From: Acholeplasma granularum ATCC 19168
GTDB lineage: Bacteria > Bacillota_I > Bacilli_A > Acholeplasmatales > Acholeplasmataceae
NCBI RefSeq assembly: GCF_000526235.1
Contig: NZ_JAFR01000001.1
Location: 1 to 61,884, forward strand
DNA: 61,884 nt
Reading direction: 5' to 3'
In this document: one piece after another, positions 26,185-36,213 of the stretch
Numbering within the stretch: the first letter of the stretch is position 1
How the letters are laid out: every line of letters starts with the position of its first letter
The notes under the pieces: model-generated
Told to the model about the DNA's origin: nothing
The model's input: the letters and a program-made list of their open reading frames with translations, nothing else
The model's database searches: none
Position numbers and translations under genes: made by a program

Positions 26185-27946
26185 TTTTAAACAATATCAA
26201 AAAATTGAATATCACCTAAAGGAAATTGTTAAAGAGCAAAAAAAATCAGAGTCGATAATAGAAAAATTAAAGCATAACTATTACGATAAAAGAAAGCATG
26301 TTCTTGAAAAAAAACTTACCTCAAAAGCTAATCTTGAAGATTTAAATAAAAATAAGAGAGACCATTTCAGAAAAATAAAAACTAATTATAATAATCAAGT
26401 TCAAGAATTAAAAACAAACTTTAAATTTGCATTAAATGAAAAAAAGACTAATGCAAGGTTATATTTGTTAAAGGTAGAAGTAAATTATAATAAAGTTTTG
26501 GATGGATATGATAAAGCTATCAAAGATAATGAAATTGATGCAAAGGTTAAAAAAGAAAATTTTGTTGCAGGGTATAAACAGTTTTATGAAATAGAAACTA
26601 AACTCGTAAATCTTAAGTTAAATGATGAAATAAATTTATTAAAAACAGAACTTTTTGACAATATCAATAAAGAAAAACAGCAATATGTCAATGAATTATC
26701 GAATCTAAAAACCTATTACAAAGATAAAAATCATGAATATTCTGATTTAAATAAAACTAATTTAACCATTAATCAATTTAAGAAATATGAATATAAATCT
26801 ATTATTAAATCTTGTAACAAAAGACTAAAAGAACTTAAAAAAGAATATAACGATGAGAAAACTAGTCTACAACAAGAAATAATTTCTGCAAAAAAGTCAT
26901 ATCAAAGATCAAAAGAAATTCATTTTCAAGAAATTAAAAAAGTTAAGTTAGAAAATAAAAATCACTACAATTCATTATCAAAAGAAGATAAAAAGGTATA
27001 TCGCACAAATCAAAAATTTGTCAAAGACCACGAAAAATCTAGATTTTTACAAACATTTGATAAATATGAGAAGAAAGTTTTTTCTAAAATAAACCCTGCG
27101 TATATTTATGTACTTCCAGCAACAGTAGGATCACTATTTTTTACAATATTACCATTCCTATTTATGATTATTGCTTCATTTTTTAGAGTTAATCTAACCA
27201 GATTAGATCGCTCTAGATTCGTAGGATTTGATAACTTTAAGAATATTATTAATCTAGACACTGAGTTTCAAAAAGCATTTGGTAACACATTATGGTATGC
27301 TTTTGTCACAGTCATATTATTAACAATCGTAGTTGTTGCAATGTCTGCATGGTTAGCTAGAAATACTAGAATCCACAACTTAGCACAAACTATGATATTC
27401 ACACCGCATATTGCATCACTTGTAGCAATATCAATTCTTTGGATTGCGATGCTTCATCCAACAGGGATTATAAACCAAGCATTAGCATTCTTTGGAATTG
27501 AAGGACCTGGATGGTTAATCCAAGAAAATACATCTTTAATAAGTGTTTCATTTGTTACTATTTGGAAAGATATTGGATATTATGTATTAATTATAATATC
27601 AGGATTACAAGCAATTCCAGGATATATTTATGAGGCAGCTAAGCTTGATAAATCTACTAAAACTAAAACTTTCTTCCAAATGACACTACCATTATTGATG
27701 CCAACATTATCATTTGTCTTTGTTACAAAGTTTATTGCATCATTTAAAGTATTTGCACCAATTGAAATTATGACAAATGGTGGACCAATGGGATCATCAA
27801 TGGTTCTTAGTTATTGGATTTATAAGGTTGGTAGAATTGGATACAACTATGGTAACGCTATGGCTGGTGCGATTATACTTACAATTTTAATCGGTTCATT
27901 TACATTCGTAAATTACCGTTACTTTAGAAAGCAGGTTACATATTAA
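26150..27946 (+). CDS. ABC sugar permease (MalF type) with a ~316-residue N-terminal coiled coil
   Basis: 598 residues, about twice the family norm. The start is backed by GGAGGTG at 26133-26139 and lies 35 bp inside the ATPase gene. Residues 1-316 are almost entirely charged and helical, rich in Lys, Glu, Asn and Tyr ('KRLKELKKEYNDEKTSL'), with no membrane segment. The transporter proper begins at 'IYVLPATVGSLFF' (about 319), continues through six predicted membrane helices and carries the EAA loop 'EAAKLDKSTKTKTFFQMTLP' that contacts the ATPase. The extension would lie in the cytosol at the ATPase side. It is in frame with no sign of a sequencing artefact. Its role is unknown: scaffolding, substrate channelling or cytoskeletal attachment are possibilities. 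Confidence 0.9.
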   Translation: MMNLELWKSSYNFKQYQKIEYHLKEIVKEQKKSESIIEKLKHNYYDKRKHVLEKKLTSKANLEDLNKNKRDHFRKIKTNYNNQVQELKTNFKFALNEKKTNARLYLLKVEVNYNKVLDGYDKAIKDNEIDAKVKKENFVAGYKQFYEIETKLVNLKLNDEINLLKTELFDNINKEKQQYVNELSNLKTYYKDKNHEYSDLNKTNLTINQFKKYEYKSIIKSCNKRLKELKKEYNDEKTSLQQEIISAKKSYQRSKEIHFQEIKKVKLENKNHYNSLSKEDKKVYRTNQKFVKDHEKSRFLQTFDKYEKKVFSKINPAYIYVLPATVGSLFFTILPFLFMIIASFFRVNLTRLDRSRFVGFDNFKNIINLDTEFQKAFGNTLWYAFVTVILLTIVVVAMSAWLARNTRIHNLAQTMIFTPHIASLVAISILWIAMLHPTGIINQALAFFGIEGPGWLIQENTSLISVSFVTIWKDIGYYVLIIISGLQAIPGYIYEAAKLDKSTKTKTFFQMTLPLLMPTLSFVFVTKFIASFKVFAPIEIMTNGGPMGSSMVLSYWIYKVGRIGYNYGNAMAGAIILTILIGSFTFVNYRYFRKQVTY

Positions 27947-29001
27947 TGAATAAATATGATGATGTAAAAAAAATTATTAATAGTATTCCTGATGAAACGA
28001 ATTTTAATGCTTATTCTCCTGTTATAAAAGAATTAACTCCAAAAGAGTTAAAGGGAATGAAAGTTAAAAAAAGAATCCAATATATTTTAAAGATTATAAA
28101 CTATCTTTTAATATTATTGGTAGGTGTTTCATTTATTTACCCATTCGTATGGATGTTTATTATGTCTGTTAGAAGTCAAGCTGAAGCCATTTTATTTGAT
28201 GCAGGATTATGGGTTAATGAATTCCACTGGAATAACTATCTTGAAGCTTGGAATAGAGCTAAATTTAGTACATATTTAGGAAACTCCATTACATATGCTG
28301 TATTGGTAATGGGGTTACAATATATCTTTATCGTACCTGCTGCATATGCATTTGCAAGGATGAAATTTAAAGGTAATAAATTACTATTTGCTATTAAACA
28401 ATTAGGGATGATGTTACCTGCAGAAGCAACATTAATACCTGTATATTTCTTCTATTCTAAATTAGGATTAGTAGATACATGGACAGGGTTAGTATTACCA
28501 TCATTAATCTCTATGTTTGGTATTTATATGTTCACCAATCAGTTTAAAACAATTCCACAAGAAATTATAGATTCAGCTAGAATGGATAAAGCTAAAAACA
28601 GAACAATCATGTTAAGAATTATGGTTCCGATGATATTTCCTGTATTTATAACGCATTTGTTATTAACATTTATTTCTAACTGGAATGATTACTATTGGGT
28701 ATTAGTTATGACAAACTCAGAGGCATTAAAAACACTGCCAGTAGCAGTAAGAGGTCTATTAAAGGCTGACGGAATTGTACCACCATGGCACATCGTTATG
28801 GCTGGTAATATGATGCAACTTGCACCAATATTAGTTATGTATATTTTAGCTAACTCGCAAATGAAAAGAGCGATGATAGGTGGACGTAAAATTAATTTTG
28901 GTGGTAAAAAAAATAGTCCTATAAGTAATTTATTTAGTAAAATCAAAAATATATTTACGAAAACTAAAGTAACTGAAACCATTAAGGAGGTTGAACGTTA
29001 A
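27946..29001 (+). CDS. ABC sugar permease (MalG type)
   Basis: 351 residues. The start overlaps the preceding stop by one base (TAATG). A cytosolic N-terminus of about 60 residues precedes the first helix at 'YLLILLVGVSFIYPFVWMF'. The EAA loop reads 'DSARMDKAKNRTIMLRIMVP', with the family's conserved spacing to the C-terminus. The C-terminal tail after 'ILANSQMKRAMIGG' is extended by about 40 mostly basic residues. It is the partner of the preceding permease and couples to the MalK-type ATPase. The importer should move a mono- or oligosaccharide. Confidence 0.92.
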   Translation: MNKYDDVKKIINSIPDETNFNAYSPVIKELTPKELKGMKVKKRIQYILKIINYLLILLVGVSFIYPFVWMFIMSVRSQAEAILFDAGLWVNEFHWNNYLEAWNRAKFSTYLGNSITYAVLVMGLQYIFIVPAAYAFARMKFKGNKLLFAIKQLGMMLPAEATLIPVYFFYSKLGLVDTWTGLVLPSLISMFGIYMFTNQFKTIPQEIIDSARMDKAKNRTIMLRIMVPMIFPVFITHLLLTFISNWNDYYWVLVMTNSEALKTLPVAVRGLLKADGIVPPWHIVMAGNMMQLAPILVMYILANSQMKRAMIGGRKINFGGKKNSPISNLFSKIKNIFTKTKVTETIKEVER

Positions 29002-30419
29002 TGAAAAAGATAATAATTTTACTTACACTATTTATGACATCACTTATATTAATATCATGTGATGAGTATATAGAAGAAAGTGATAACGGAGAAATCTATA
29101 CTGATCAAGTATGGGATGTGTATGATGAAGGACATCAAATAACATCACCCATTGAAATAGATTTTTGGTCAGCAAATTCAGCTGTTGATATTCACGGTGT
29201 TGCACTTGCTAATATGATTGATGAGTTTAACCAATATCAAAAAGAAACATATCCTAATTCTTGGATTAAAGTTAACGCATCCTTCCAAGGTGGATATGTG
29301 AATCAAAACTCAAAACTGCAATCTGCACTCATATCTAATACAAACCCTGAATTAGCTATGGTGGGTGTTTCATCATTTGCTTTATACCATGAAAATGTAG
29401 TAGATATGAGACAAGTATTTACATATGATGATATTAGAGATGTTTATGAGGGCTTCCTTCAGTTTGCTATGTATCGTCATGTATTTGTAGGCTATCCATT
29501 CTTTGCTGCAAGTAATGTCATATTACTAAACAGAACAATGGCTGAAGCAACAGGTCTAGATGTACCAACAGTTCAAGAAATTATTGCAAATCCTGAAAAC
29601 TCAAACTGGACTTGGGAGCATATGAGAAATTTAGCTCAAGCAATGCGCGATTCAAGTGGTGAACAACAAGTTTACGGATTAGCAGCATCAGGACCGGCAC
29701 TTTATGAAATGATGTATACGCAAGGTGTACCTGTATATAATGAAAATGCAACTCAACAATTATTTAATAATGAATATGGACGAAGAGGACTAGAATACTG
29801 GCAAAATTTAGTCAAAGACGACATTATGAAGAATCCAGTATTAGATCCTAATCATGGCACTAGAATTCAAGGTGAGTTCACATCTGGTCATGCTGGTATG
29901 CTATTTAGTTCTTCATCAGCTATTGGAACATTATTTGATATTATCAGTAAAAACGGTCCTGAAGGCGGACCTGGTTTTGAAGTAGATGTTCTACCTCATC
30001 CAAAAGTAACTGATTTTTATTCAAATCAAAGTGGCGGTGGTATTGTTATTTTCAACAACAAATCAAAAGCTAGAACAACTGCTGCAGTTGAATTCTTAAG
30101 ATGGTTGCAAGCACCAGAACAAAGTGCAAGATATTCAATTGAAACTGGATATCTAACTACTACTAGATCATCTACTCAAACGGATGCTTGGCTCGCACAT
30201 AAAGAAATTAATCCGTTATTAGATAGAGTCATTCAGTTAATGGTATTTGTTCCACCTGCAGGAATTAAGGTACCAATTGGACGTGCTAAAGCACTTGCTG
30301 ATACTGATTTTGGAAATTATGTTAAAGGTATTTTCTATGAAAATGCAACTAGGAATTTGGATGATGTTCTAAAAGAAACAGCCGAACGTGTTCAATATAT
30401 ATTAGATACGAATAGTTAA
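29001..30419 (+). CDS. ABC sugar-binding lipoprotein
   Basis: 472 residues with lipobox 'LISC' (Cys20). It overlaps the permease stop by one base. The mature part fits family 1 extracellular solute-binding proteins: 'IEIDFWSANSAVDIHGVALA', 'IDEFNQYQKETYPNSWIKVN', the region around 'NPELAMVGVSSFALYHEN', and 'EFTSGHAGMLFSSSSAIG' near the hinge. It delivers the ligand to the permease pair. Ligand identity is not readable; the locus suggests an amino-sugar- or phosphate-containing oligosaccharide. Confidence 0.92.
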   Translation: MKKIIILLTLFMTSLILISCDEYIEESDNGEIYTDQVWDVYDEGHQITSPIEIDFWSANSAVDIHGVALANMIDEFNQYQKETYPNSWIKVNASFQGGYVNQNSKLQSALISNTNPELAMVGVSSFALYHENVVDMRQVFTYDDIRDVYEGFLQFAMYRHVFVGYPFFAASNVILLNRTMAEATGLDVPTVQEIIANPENSNWTWEHMRNLAQAMRDSSGEQQVYGLAASGPALYEMMYTQGVPVYNENATQQLFNNEYGRRGLEYWQNLVKDDIMKNPVLDPNHGTRIQGEFTSGHAGMLFSSSSAIGTLFDIISKNGPEGGPGFEVDVLPHPKVTDFYSNQSGGGIVIFNNKSKARTTAAVEFLRWLQAPEQSARYSIETGYLTTTRSSTQTDAWLAHKEINPLLDRVIQLMVFVPPAGIKVPIGRAKALADTDFGNYVKGIFYENATRNLDDVLKETAERVQYILDTNS

Positions 30420-30420
30420 T

Positions 30421-31668
30421 ATGAGAATATCAAAACCGACAGATAAGGTTACTTTCAGTATTGTTGGCGCAGGAAACCGTGCCGGAGCATATATTGAAAT
30501 GTTGGAAAGACATTATAAAGGTCTTTATGATGTTGTAGCAGTGTTTGATCCAGATAAAATCCAACAAGAAAAGTACCGTAAAACTTATAATTTAAAAAAT
30601 GATCAAATATTTAATTCACTTGAAGATTTTATAAAATTACCTAGATTAAGTGATGTCGTTATAATTGCAACTCTTGACACACAGCATTATGATCCGACAA
30701 TTTCTGCACTAGAACTTGGTTATGACATTATATTAGAAAAACCAATTAGTCTTAATTTGGAAGAAACGATTGCAATCGGGAAGTTAGGAGAAAAATATCC
30801 GAATCAATTAGTAGCTGTATGTCATGTTTTAAGACACTCTCCATTCTTTAGAAAGATAAAAGAAGTAATAGATTCTAAAGTACTAGGAAATGTTATTAAT
30901 ATACAACACAATGAAAATATAGGATATTATCACTTTGCACACTCCTATGTAAGAGGTAACTGGCGTAATACCGATATTGCTGCACCAATTATTGTTGCAA
31001 AATCATGTCATGATATGGATATTTTACTTTATTTATTAGGTGATAAACATTGTAAGAGAATATCTTCTATGGGTAGTCTTAACTATTTTACCAAAGATAA
31101 TATTGATAAATGTAAAGATGAAGGTCCATATAGTGCAGAAGCAATCTATGGTGGAAATAAAATTAGAAGTGTCGTATTTGACAATTCATCAGCAGAACGT
31201 CTGAAGAATGAATTAAGTACGAGTAAATATGGTAGATGCGTATTTGATTGTGATAATAATGTAGTTGATCATCAAGTAACCATATTAGAATTTGATGGAG
31301 GCGTACATGCTACTTTCAACTTAAGTGCATTTACAAACACTATTCACAGATCATTAAAAATTATGTGTGAATTAGGAGAAATTAGAGCAACTGAAGCAAC
31401 AAATGAAATAGAAGTTTGGCCATTTGGTGGACAAAAAGAAATATTTAAAATCGAAAAAGGGTATGGTGGACACGGAGGTTCTGATGAAGGATTTGTTAAG
31501 AATTTCATGGAGTCATATCTATATGACAAACCATTTGATTCAACATTGAGTATGTCAATTGAGTCTCATGTGATGGCTTTTGCAGCAGAAGAATCAAGAA
31601 TTAATCACGGTCGATTAATCAACATTGATAGATACTACAAAAGAATTTTAAAAAGAATGGAGAAATAG
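30421..31668 (+). CDS. Gfo/Idh/MocA family NAD(P)-dependent oxidoreductase
   Basis: 415 residues. The N-terminal dinucleotide site is 'FSIVGAGNRAGAY', the strand-loop 'VIIATLDTQHYDP' follows, and the family motif EKP is in 'DIILEKPISLN'. The C-terminal domain has 'KSCHDMDILLYLLG', a pattern typical of the substrate-binding half (DMD near a conserved His). Members oxidise or reduce sugars, inositols or their derivatives, and some cleave glycosides by an oxidative mechanism. It starts 1 bp after the binding-protein stop, so it belongs to the same operon. It probably converts the imported sugar in the cytosol. Confidence 0.88.
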   Translation: MRISKPTDKVTFSIVGAGNRAGAYIEMLERHYKGLYDVVAVFDPDKIQQEKYRKTYNLKNDQIFNSLEDFIKLPRLSDVVIIATLDTQHYDPTISALELGYDIILEKPISLNLEETIAIGKLGEKYPNQLVAVCHVLRHSPFFRKIKEVIDSKVLGNVINIQHNENIGYYHFAHSYVRGNWRNTDIAAPIIVAKSCHDMDILLYLLGDKHCKRISSMGSLNYFTKDNIDKCKDEGPYSAEAIYGGNKIRSVVFDNSSAERLKNELSTSKYGRCVFDCDNNVVDHQVTILEFDGGVHATFNLSAFTNTIHRSLKIMCELGEIRATEATNEIEVWPFGGQKEIFKIEKGYGGHGGSDEGFVKNFMESYLYDKPFDSTLSMSIESHVMAFAAEESRINHGRLINIDRYYKRILKRMEK

Positions 31669-31670
31669 TT

Positions 31671-33293
31671 ATGAATAAAAAAATTTATATCATACTAACG
31701 ACAATCATTTTATCCTTACTGTTAATTTCTTGTGGAGAAACTAATATTCCGGAAGATGAAGACTTAAAAGCAGTTACAGCAGTAGAAGAAAATCTAGAAC
31801 TGCCAGTTGAAGACTTAAATGCTGTAACAACTAGTTTTGAACTACCTTCAGAAATGGATGGTGTAGCAATTAGTTGGCATTCTGATGAACCAACAGTTAT
31901 TAATACTAGTGGAAATGTTACAAGACTTTTATTTGATGTGACCGTAGAACTAACAGCAACATTAACTAAGGGTAAACATACTAAAACTAAGATATTTACA
32001 TTAGTTGTCCTTAAAAAAGAAGCAGATGATGTTGAGGTTTTTGAATATAAAATGCAACTTCCTTCAACTGAACTTTTAGAAGATGCAACTGATATTGCAA
32101 TTATAGAGGATGCACCTGACTTACTTATATTAGGTGTAGTCTTAGATACATATCATTATTTCCAATATGAAACGATGTCTGGTTTTGAATATATTAAGGT
32201 TTATAACAATACAGAAGAACCATATAATTTGAAAAACCATAAAATATCTTTAGCTAATCCATTACAAGGACAAAACGGAGAAGATGCAGATGTTAGAGTT
32301 GGTAATAAAGCAATAGCTACAGGTTTCTTATTTAATTCCTTAATTGATGAAGATGTTTATATACCAGCTAAATCGATTATTCTTATTTGGTTAAAACCAT
32401 ATTACTGGACAGCTGGAAGTGGAACTGGTGCTTATAATAAACCATTTACAACAGAAGTTGTTTATAAAGATAGTGATGGTAGAACTGGTGCATTTAACCA
32501 AACAACAGATGACTTTAAAGCTTTTTGGAAAATGGAAGATAGCGATATAGAAGTATATGCAGCTACAAACATGGCAATTATAGGTATTCGCCCAGAAGGT
32601 GGTACTGAAGAAATGTTTCCAATTATTACTCCAGGTGGAGGAACAGGGTATACACATCTAAATTCTACACTTTTAAGATCACTTGAGATATCTAAATTTA
32701 ATGATCAAGGTGGCAGTGCATCTATTGGTTTATTAAACAAATATTCAGAATTAACCTCAGAAAAACAACAAGATCCAGATCTAATATATGGCAAGAAAAT
32801 ATTTAATGTCATTGAAATAAAAGATAACAATGAAGTAGTGGATGGCTATTTATTTACTAATACTTGGAAATATTTCGATCCAATTATTAAGATTAATTTC
32901 TTAGGGTTAATAGATTTAGCATCAATTGCACCAGGCCAGGAATTTATTGATTTCTTAGCAACAGGTAACCCAGGTGTTAAGGGCTGGGATAATACAGTAG
33001 AATTACAGTTTAGACCACCTGTTGTTGGCGAACGCTTAATGCAATTACAATTACCATTAAGAGAACTTGCTAAATATCAACAATATCTACTACCAGCACA
33101 AATGGAAGTTATGCGTTTTGCAGCAGCAAATGTTACAACTTATCGTTTCGTTGAAAAAACAATTTTATTAACAGTAGATCCGGCAAATGGTATGGAATTT
33201 ATCAATTGGAGAACAGATGAGATTTATAGTGAAGGCAGAATGAGTAGTGCTGCTCCAACAAAAATTAAATTAATAAACATCACTAGGCCATAA
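31671..33293 (+). CDS. Surface lipoprotein with Ig-like and lamin-tail-like domains
   Basis: 540 residues with lipobox 'LISC' (Cys21). Residues about 35-115 match the bacterial Ig-like (atypical Big) pattern: 'LPSEMDGVAISWHSDEPTV' and 'TLTKGKHTKTKIFTLVV'. Residues about 140-330 begin with 'EYIKVYNNTEEPYNLKNHKI', resembling the start of lamin-tail domains. The same block occurs in the lipoprotein at 36214, so the two are partial paralogues. The C-terminal 200 residues are unrecognised. There is no catalytic motif. It is likely a surface glycan-binding or structural protein of the import locus (inference). Confidence 0.8.
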   Translation: MNKKIYIILTTIILSLLLISCGETNIPEDEDLKAVTAVEENLELPVEDLNAVTTSFELPSEMDGVAISWHSDEPTVINTSGNVTRLLFDVTVELTATLTKGKHTKTKIFTLVVLKKEADDVEVFEYKMQLPSTELLEDATDIAIIEDAPDLLILGVVLDTYHYFQYETMSGFEYIKVYNNTEEPYNLKNHKISLANPLQGQNGEDADVRVGNKAIATGFLFNSLIDEDVYIPAKSIILIWLKPYYWTAGSGTGAYNKPFTTEVVYKDSDGRTGAFNQTTDDFKAFWKMEDSDIEVYAATNMAIIGIRPEGGTEEMFPIITPGGGTGYTHLNSTLLRSLEISKFNDQGGSASIGLLNKYSELTSEKQQDPDLIYGKKIFNVIEIKDNNEVVDGYLFTNTWKYFDPIIKINFLGLIDLASIAPGQEFIDFLATGNPGVKGWDNTVELQFRPPVVGERLMQLQLPLRELAKYQQYLLPAQMEVMRFAAANVTTYRFVEKTILLTVDPANGMEFINWRTDEIYSEGRMSSAAPTKIKLINITRP

Positions 33294-33295
33294 TT

Positions 33296-35602
33296 ATGTT
33301 TAAAAGTATAGCAAACAAATTTAATATTATTGTATTATTTTTCCTAGTTATCATTTTAGTTTCATGCAATGCAAAGGAAGTACAATTTGAGCTAGTTTAT
33401 GGTAATGGACAAATAGGTATTGTTTCATCATATGATGATATTAAGTTAAATGATGAGAAGTTAAGTGTCTATAAAACAACAAATGAAAAGGTTAGTATTC
33501 ATTTTGAAAGCCAGTATTTAGATGATGGTTATCAAAACATTTTATTAATAAATGAAAACCACCCCTTAGAGTTAAAAAGGGGTGGGGATTATGAATTGTT
33601 TACTAAAACAAAATATGAAATTATTAGTCCTAATATCATTAATGGTTCGCTCACTTTAAATTTTATAAGTGGAACGAACGCAGTTGGTACTTATGACAAC
33701 TTTTTTATCAGAAATATATTCATAGTTATAAATAATGAACAAATTTGGTCTAATGAATATTCAGAAGATGAGTATTTAAACGAATCTCTGAAAATGGGAA
33801 ATGATGATTTAAGAAGTGAATTTAGATTTGGATATCAACAAAATATTCAAGTTACCTTTGATATACCAGATAAGCATTTAAATAGATATGGTGCATTATT
33901 AAGTAATAACGAAGAATCATTTAGTTTTAACGCTAATGGAAAAACTTATGACATAACAAATCAAGCATATCTTAAGTACGATATAAACATAAATGATAAT
34001 GAAGTCATTAATGAAACAAAAACAATTACTGTAACAAATGATACAAATACTAAACATCAAATTTATTTAGATGGCATCGAAATAGAAAATAACTTGAAAT
34101 TAACTAAAGGTGCTTGGTCAAATGGAGAACATAAACTCAATGTTGTTTTATACAATGATTTTGGGTTTAAAGAAATTAAAGAAATAGAATTTGAGTTAGA
34201 AGCAACTGATTTAATCGAAAATAACCATAACTATACAGCATATAACTATGGAATTATATCAAACTTAAACATTGATTTTAAATCTGGTAAAGAGGTTAGC
34301 TTAAGTGATGAAAATCCTTTCCTAACGCCATTTGGCGAGTATGGAATGATTGGATTTGAAATAGATTATAACTTAGATAAACTACAATTTAATTATGAAG
34401 GAACATCACTACCTAATAGAAGCATATATTTACAAATTTATAATAATGAAAATAAAGTTTGGCAGACAGTTTCAACCTATATAACACCTAATGATGCATT
34501 ATTTAACCTAGGTTATGACTTTAGCGAAAATAGTAATCAGTATAATGTTGAAAATAAAGTCAGATTTAGAGTTGTATCTGTTAATCTAGAAAAATTATCA
34601 ACGGTATCAGAGTATTTATATCACCTAACAGATATTCAATATATTACTCAAAAAATTGCTAAAGCAGAAGATTCAAGTATAGGTAAGGCTGCAATTGATG
34701 CATTAACTAAAATGCAAGAATACATCATAGGTGAGACTAATAACAACAAACTCATCTATTCAATGATGACCGGAGACTTTACTCAAACTTTAAATAATGC
34801 AGAAGTAGAATATGAAAAAGTAATGCAATATTTATTTAATCCATTATTAGAAAACAACATAGCTTTTGGCGTACTATCCGGAAATCACGATGTTGGTGGT
34901 GTATCTGAAAATATTAATGGAGCACAAGCGTTAGATGAAGATTTGATTTATGAATATTGGAATGCTAATTTAGGTGAAAATGTGTTTAGTCATAATGATT
35001 TTTATAAATCAAATTATGATAACAACCGTAGTCATCACGATCGTTTAAATATAAACGGACTTAATTATTCCTTTCTATACTTAGGGTGGGGTTCATCCAT
35101 TAAAGGAATAAATGTTTCAATACTCGATATAAATTATGCAAAAACAGTATTAGAACAGTACCCTGATGACATATTTGTTTTATTATCACACAACTATATG
35201 GGTGGTTCTGGATTAAGAAGTTCCACAGGAGAGTATGTATATAATTTATTAGTAAAAACATATCCACAAATAAAACTTGTCATAAGTGGTCACATCAATG
35301 GATCAAGTTCAAGAATTGATTATTTAGATGATGACAATGACGGCTTATATGATCGTAGAGTATTTCAATTTCTTACAAATTTCCAAGAAGAAGATAGTTT
35401 ATATGGTGCATCATTTATAAGACGTATGGGCCTAGATTATGAAAACAATCGATTTGTTTTTGACTTGTATTCACCTTTTTATAACAGTTCAGATATTTAT
35501 GTTGCAAGCAAACACAAAATTGTGAATGAACATAAATTATTTAAATATGATTTTGATTTATCAGGAAATGGATTTTCATTAAAGTCCTATGGAGTTAAAT
35601 AA
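33296..35602 (+). CDS. Surface lipoprotein metallophosphoesterase
   Basis: 768 residues with lipobox 'LVSC' (Cys24). The first 430 residues are beta-rich and probably contain Ig-like folds ('KTITVTNDTNTKHQIYLDG'). The C-terminal part is a calcineurin-like phosphoesterase: 'LTDIQYI', 'MTGDFTQ' (Asp494), 'SGNHDVGG' (529-534), 'LLSHNYMGG' and 'VISGHINGSSS' (His666). A Ca-binding-like 'DYLDDDNDGLYD' occurs inside the domain. It would remove phosphate or cleave a phosphodiester outside the cell, alongside the phosphatase-superfamily lipoproteins of the locus. The substrate is unknown. Confidence 0.87.
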   Translation: MFKSIANKFNIIVLFFLVIILVSCNAKEVQFELVYGNGQIGIVSSYDDIKLNDEKLSVYKTTNEKVSIHFESQYLDDGYQNILLINENHPLELKRGGDYELFTKTKYEIISPNIINGSLTLNFISGTNAVGTYDNFFIRNIFIVINNEQIWSNEYSEDEYLNESLKMGNDDLRSEFRFGYQQNIQVTFDIPDKHLNRYGALLSNNEESFSFNANGKTYDITNQAYLKYDININDNEVINETKTITVTNDTNTKHQIYLDGIEIENNLKLTKGAWSNGEHKLNVVLYNDFGFKEIKEIEFELEATDLIENNHNYTAYNYGIISNLNIDFKSGKEVSLSDENPFLTPFGEYGMIGFEIDYNLDKLQFNYEGTSLPNRSIYLQIYNNENKVWQTVSTYITPNDALFNLGYDFSENSNQYNVENKVRFRVVSVNLEKLSTVSEYLYHLTDIQYITQKIAKAEDSSIGKAAIDALTKMQEYIIGETNNNKLIYSMMTGDFTQTLNNAEVEYEKVMQYLFNPLLENNIAFGVLSGNHDVGGVSENINGAQALDEDLIYEYWNANLGENVFSHNDFYKSNYDNNRSHHDRLNINGLNYSFLYLGWGSSIKGINVSILDINYAKTVLEQYPDDIFVLLSHNYMGGSGLRSSTGEYVYNLLVKTYPQIKLVISGHINGSSSRIDYLDDDNDGLYDRRVFQFLTNFQEEDSLYGASFIRRMGLDYENNRFVFDLYSPFYNSSDIYVASKHKIVNEHKLFKYDFDLSGNGFSLKSYGVK

Positions 35603-35603
35603 A

Positions 35604-36197
35604 ATGGAAAATGATAATCAATTATACGATATTGATGGAAATCCTATAGATTTTAGTAAAGATGATTTAGTCTATAAATTATCATTTGAAACAGCAAACC
35701 TAGTTAGACGATTAAGTGCATATATTATAGATCTATTATTAATAGTAGTTATCTGGTACTTAGTTACTTTATCACTTTTTAATGAACTAGATAAATTTGT
35801 TCAAAACTTAGGAGTTGATTCAACCGATTTTGAAAACTTAATACTTTTAGATACATTTAAAAACATGGTATTAGAGTTATTCTTTAAAGCAATTATTTAT
35901 TGGATAGGTATTAAAATTGCATACTTCACATTAGTTCCAGCAATTATAGGTAACGGTCAAACAATTGGCAAACTATTAGTTGGAATAGGTGTGGTTAGAT
36001 TAAATGATTTAGAAGAGGTATCTCCAACAAGATTAATTATAAGAGAGGTAGTAGGCAGAGCTTTTATAGAAACATTATTAATCATACCTTACATAGTTTC
36101 AACATGTATGATGTTTATCAGTAAAGATTCTCGCTCGCTACACGATAGAGTATCAAAAACAATAGTTATTAAACTAGATTTATATAATCTAGAATAA
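35604..36197 (+). CDS. RDD-family membrane protein
   Basis: An upstream in-frame ATG (35589) lies inside the previous gene, but GGAG at 35591-35594 is spaced for the ATG at 35604, 1 bp after the previous stop, giving 197 residues. 'LVRRLSAYIIDLLLIVVIWY' carries the R..D signature in the first helix. Two further membrane segments follow, with 'GNGQTIGKLLVGIGVV' between and 'SRSLHDRVSKTIVI' near the end, all typical of RDD proteins. The family function is poorly known (some members are implicated in ion exchange). Its place in a glycan operon is unusual; it may assist lipoprotein placement or transport. Confidence 0.85.
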   Translation: MENDNQLYDIDGNPIDFSKDDLVYKLSFETANLVRRLSAYIIDLLLIVVIWYLVTLSLFNELDKFVQNLGVDSTDFENLILLDTFKNMVLELFFKAIIYWIGIKIAYFTLVPAIIGNGQTIGKLLVGIGVVRLNDLEEVSPTRLIIREVVGRAFIETLLIIPYIVSTCMMFISKDSRSLHDRVSKTIVIKLDLYNLE

Positions 36198-36213
36198 AAA
36201 AAAGGAGAAGTAA

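Noticed and set aside
28692-28982. 96-codon minus-strand frame in the MalG-type permease gene
   Set aside because: Antisense shadow of a conserved gene, with no family match.
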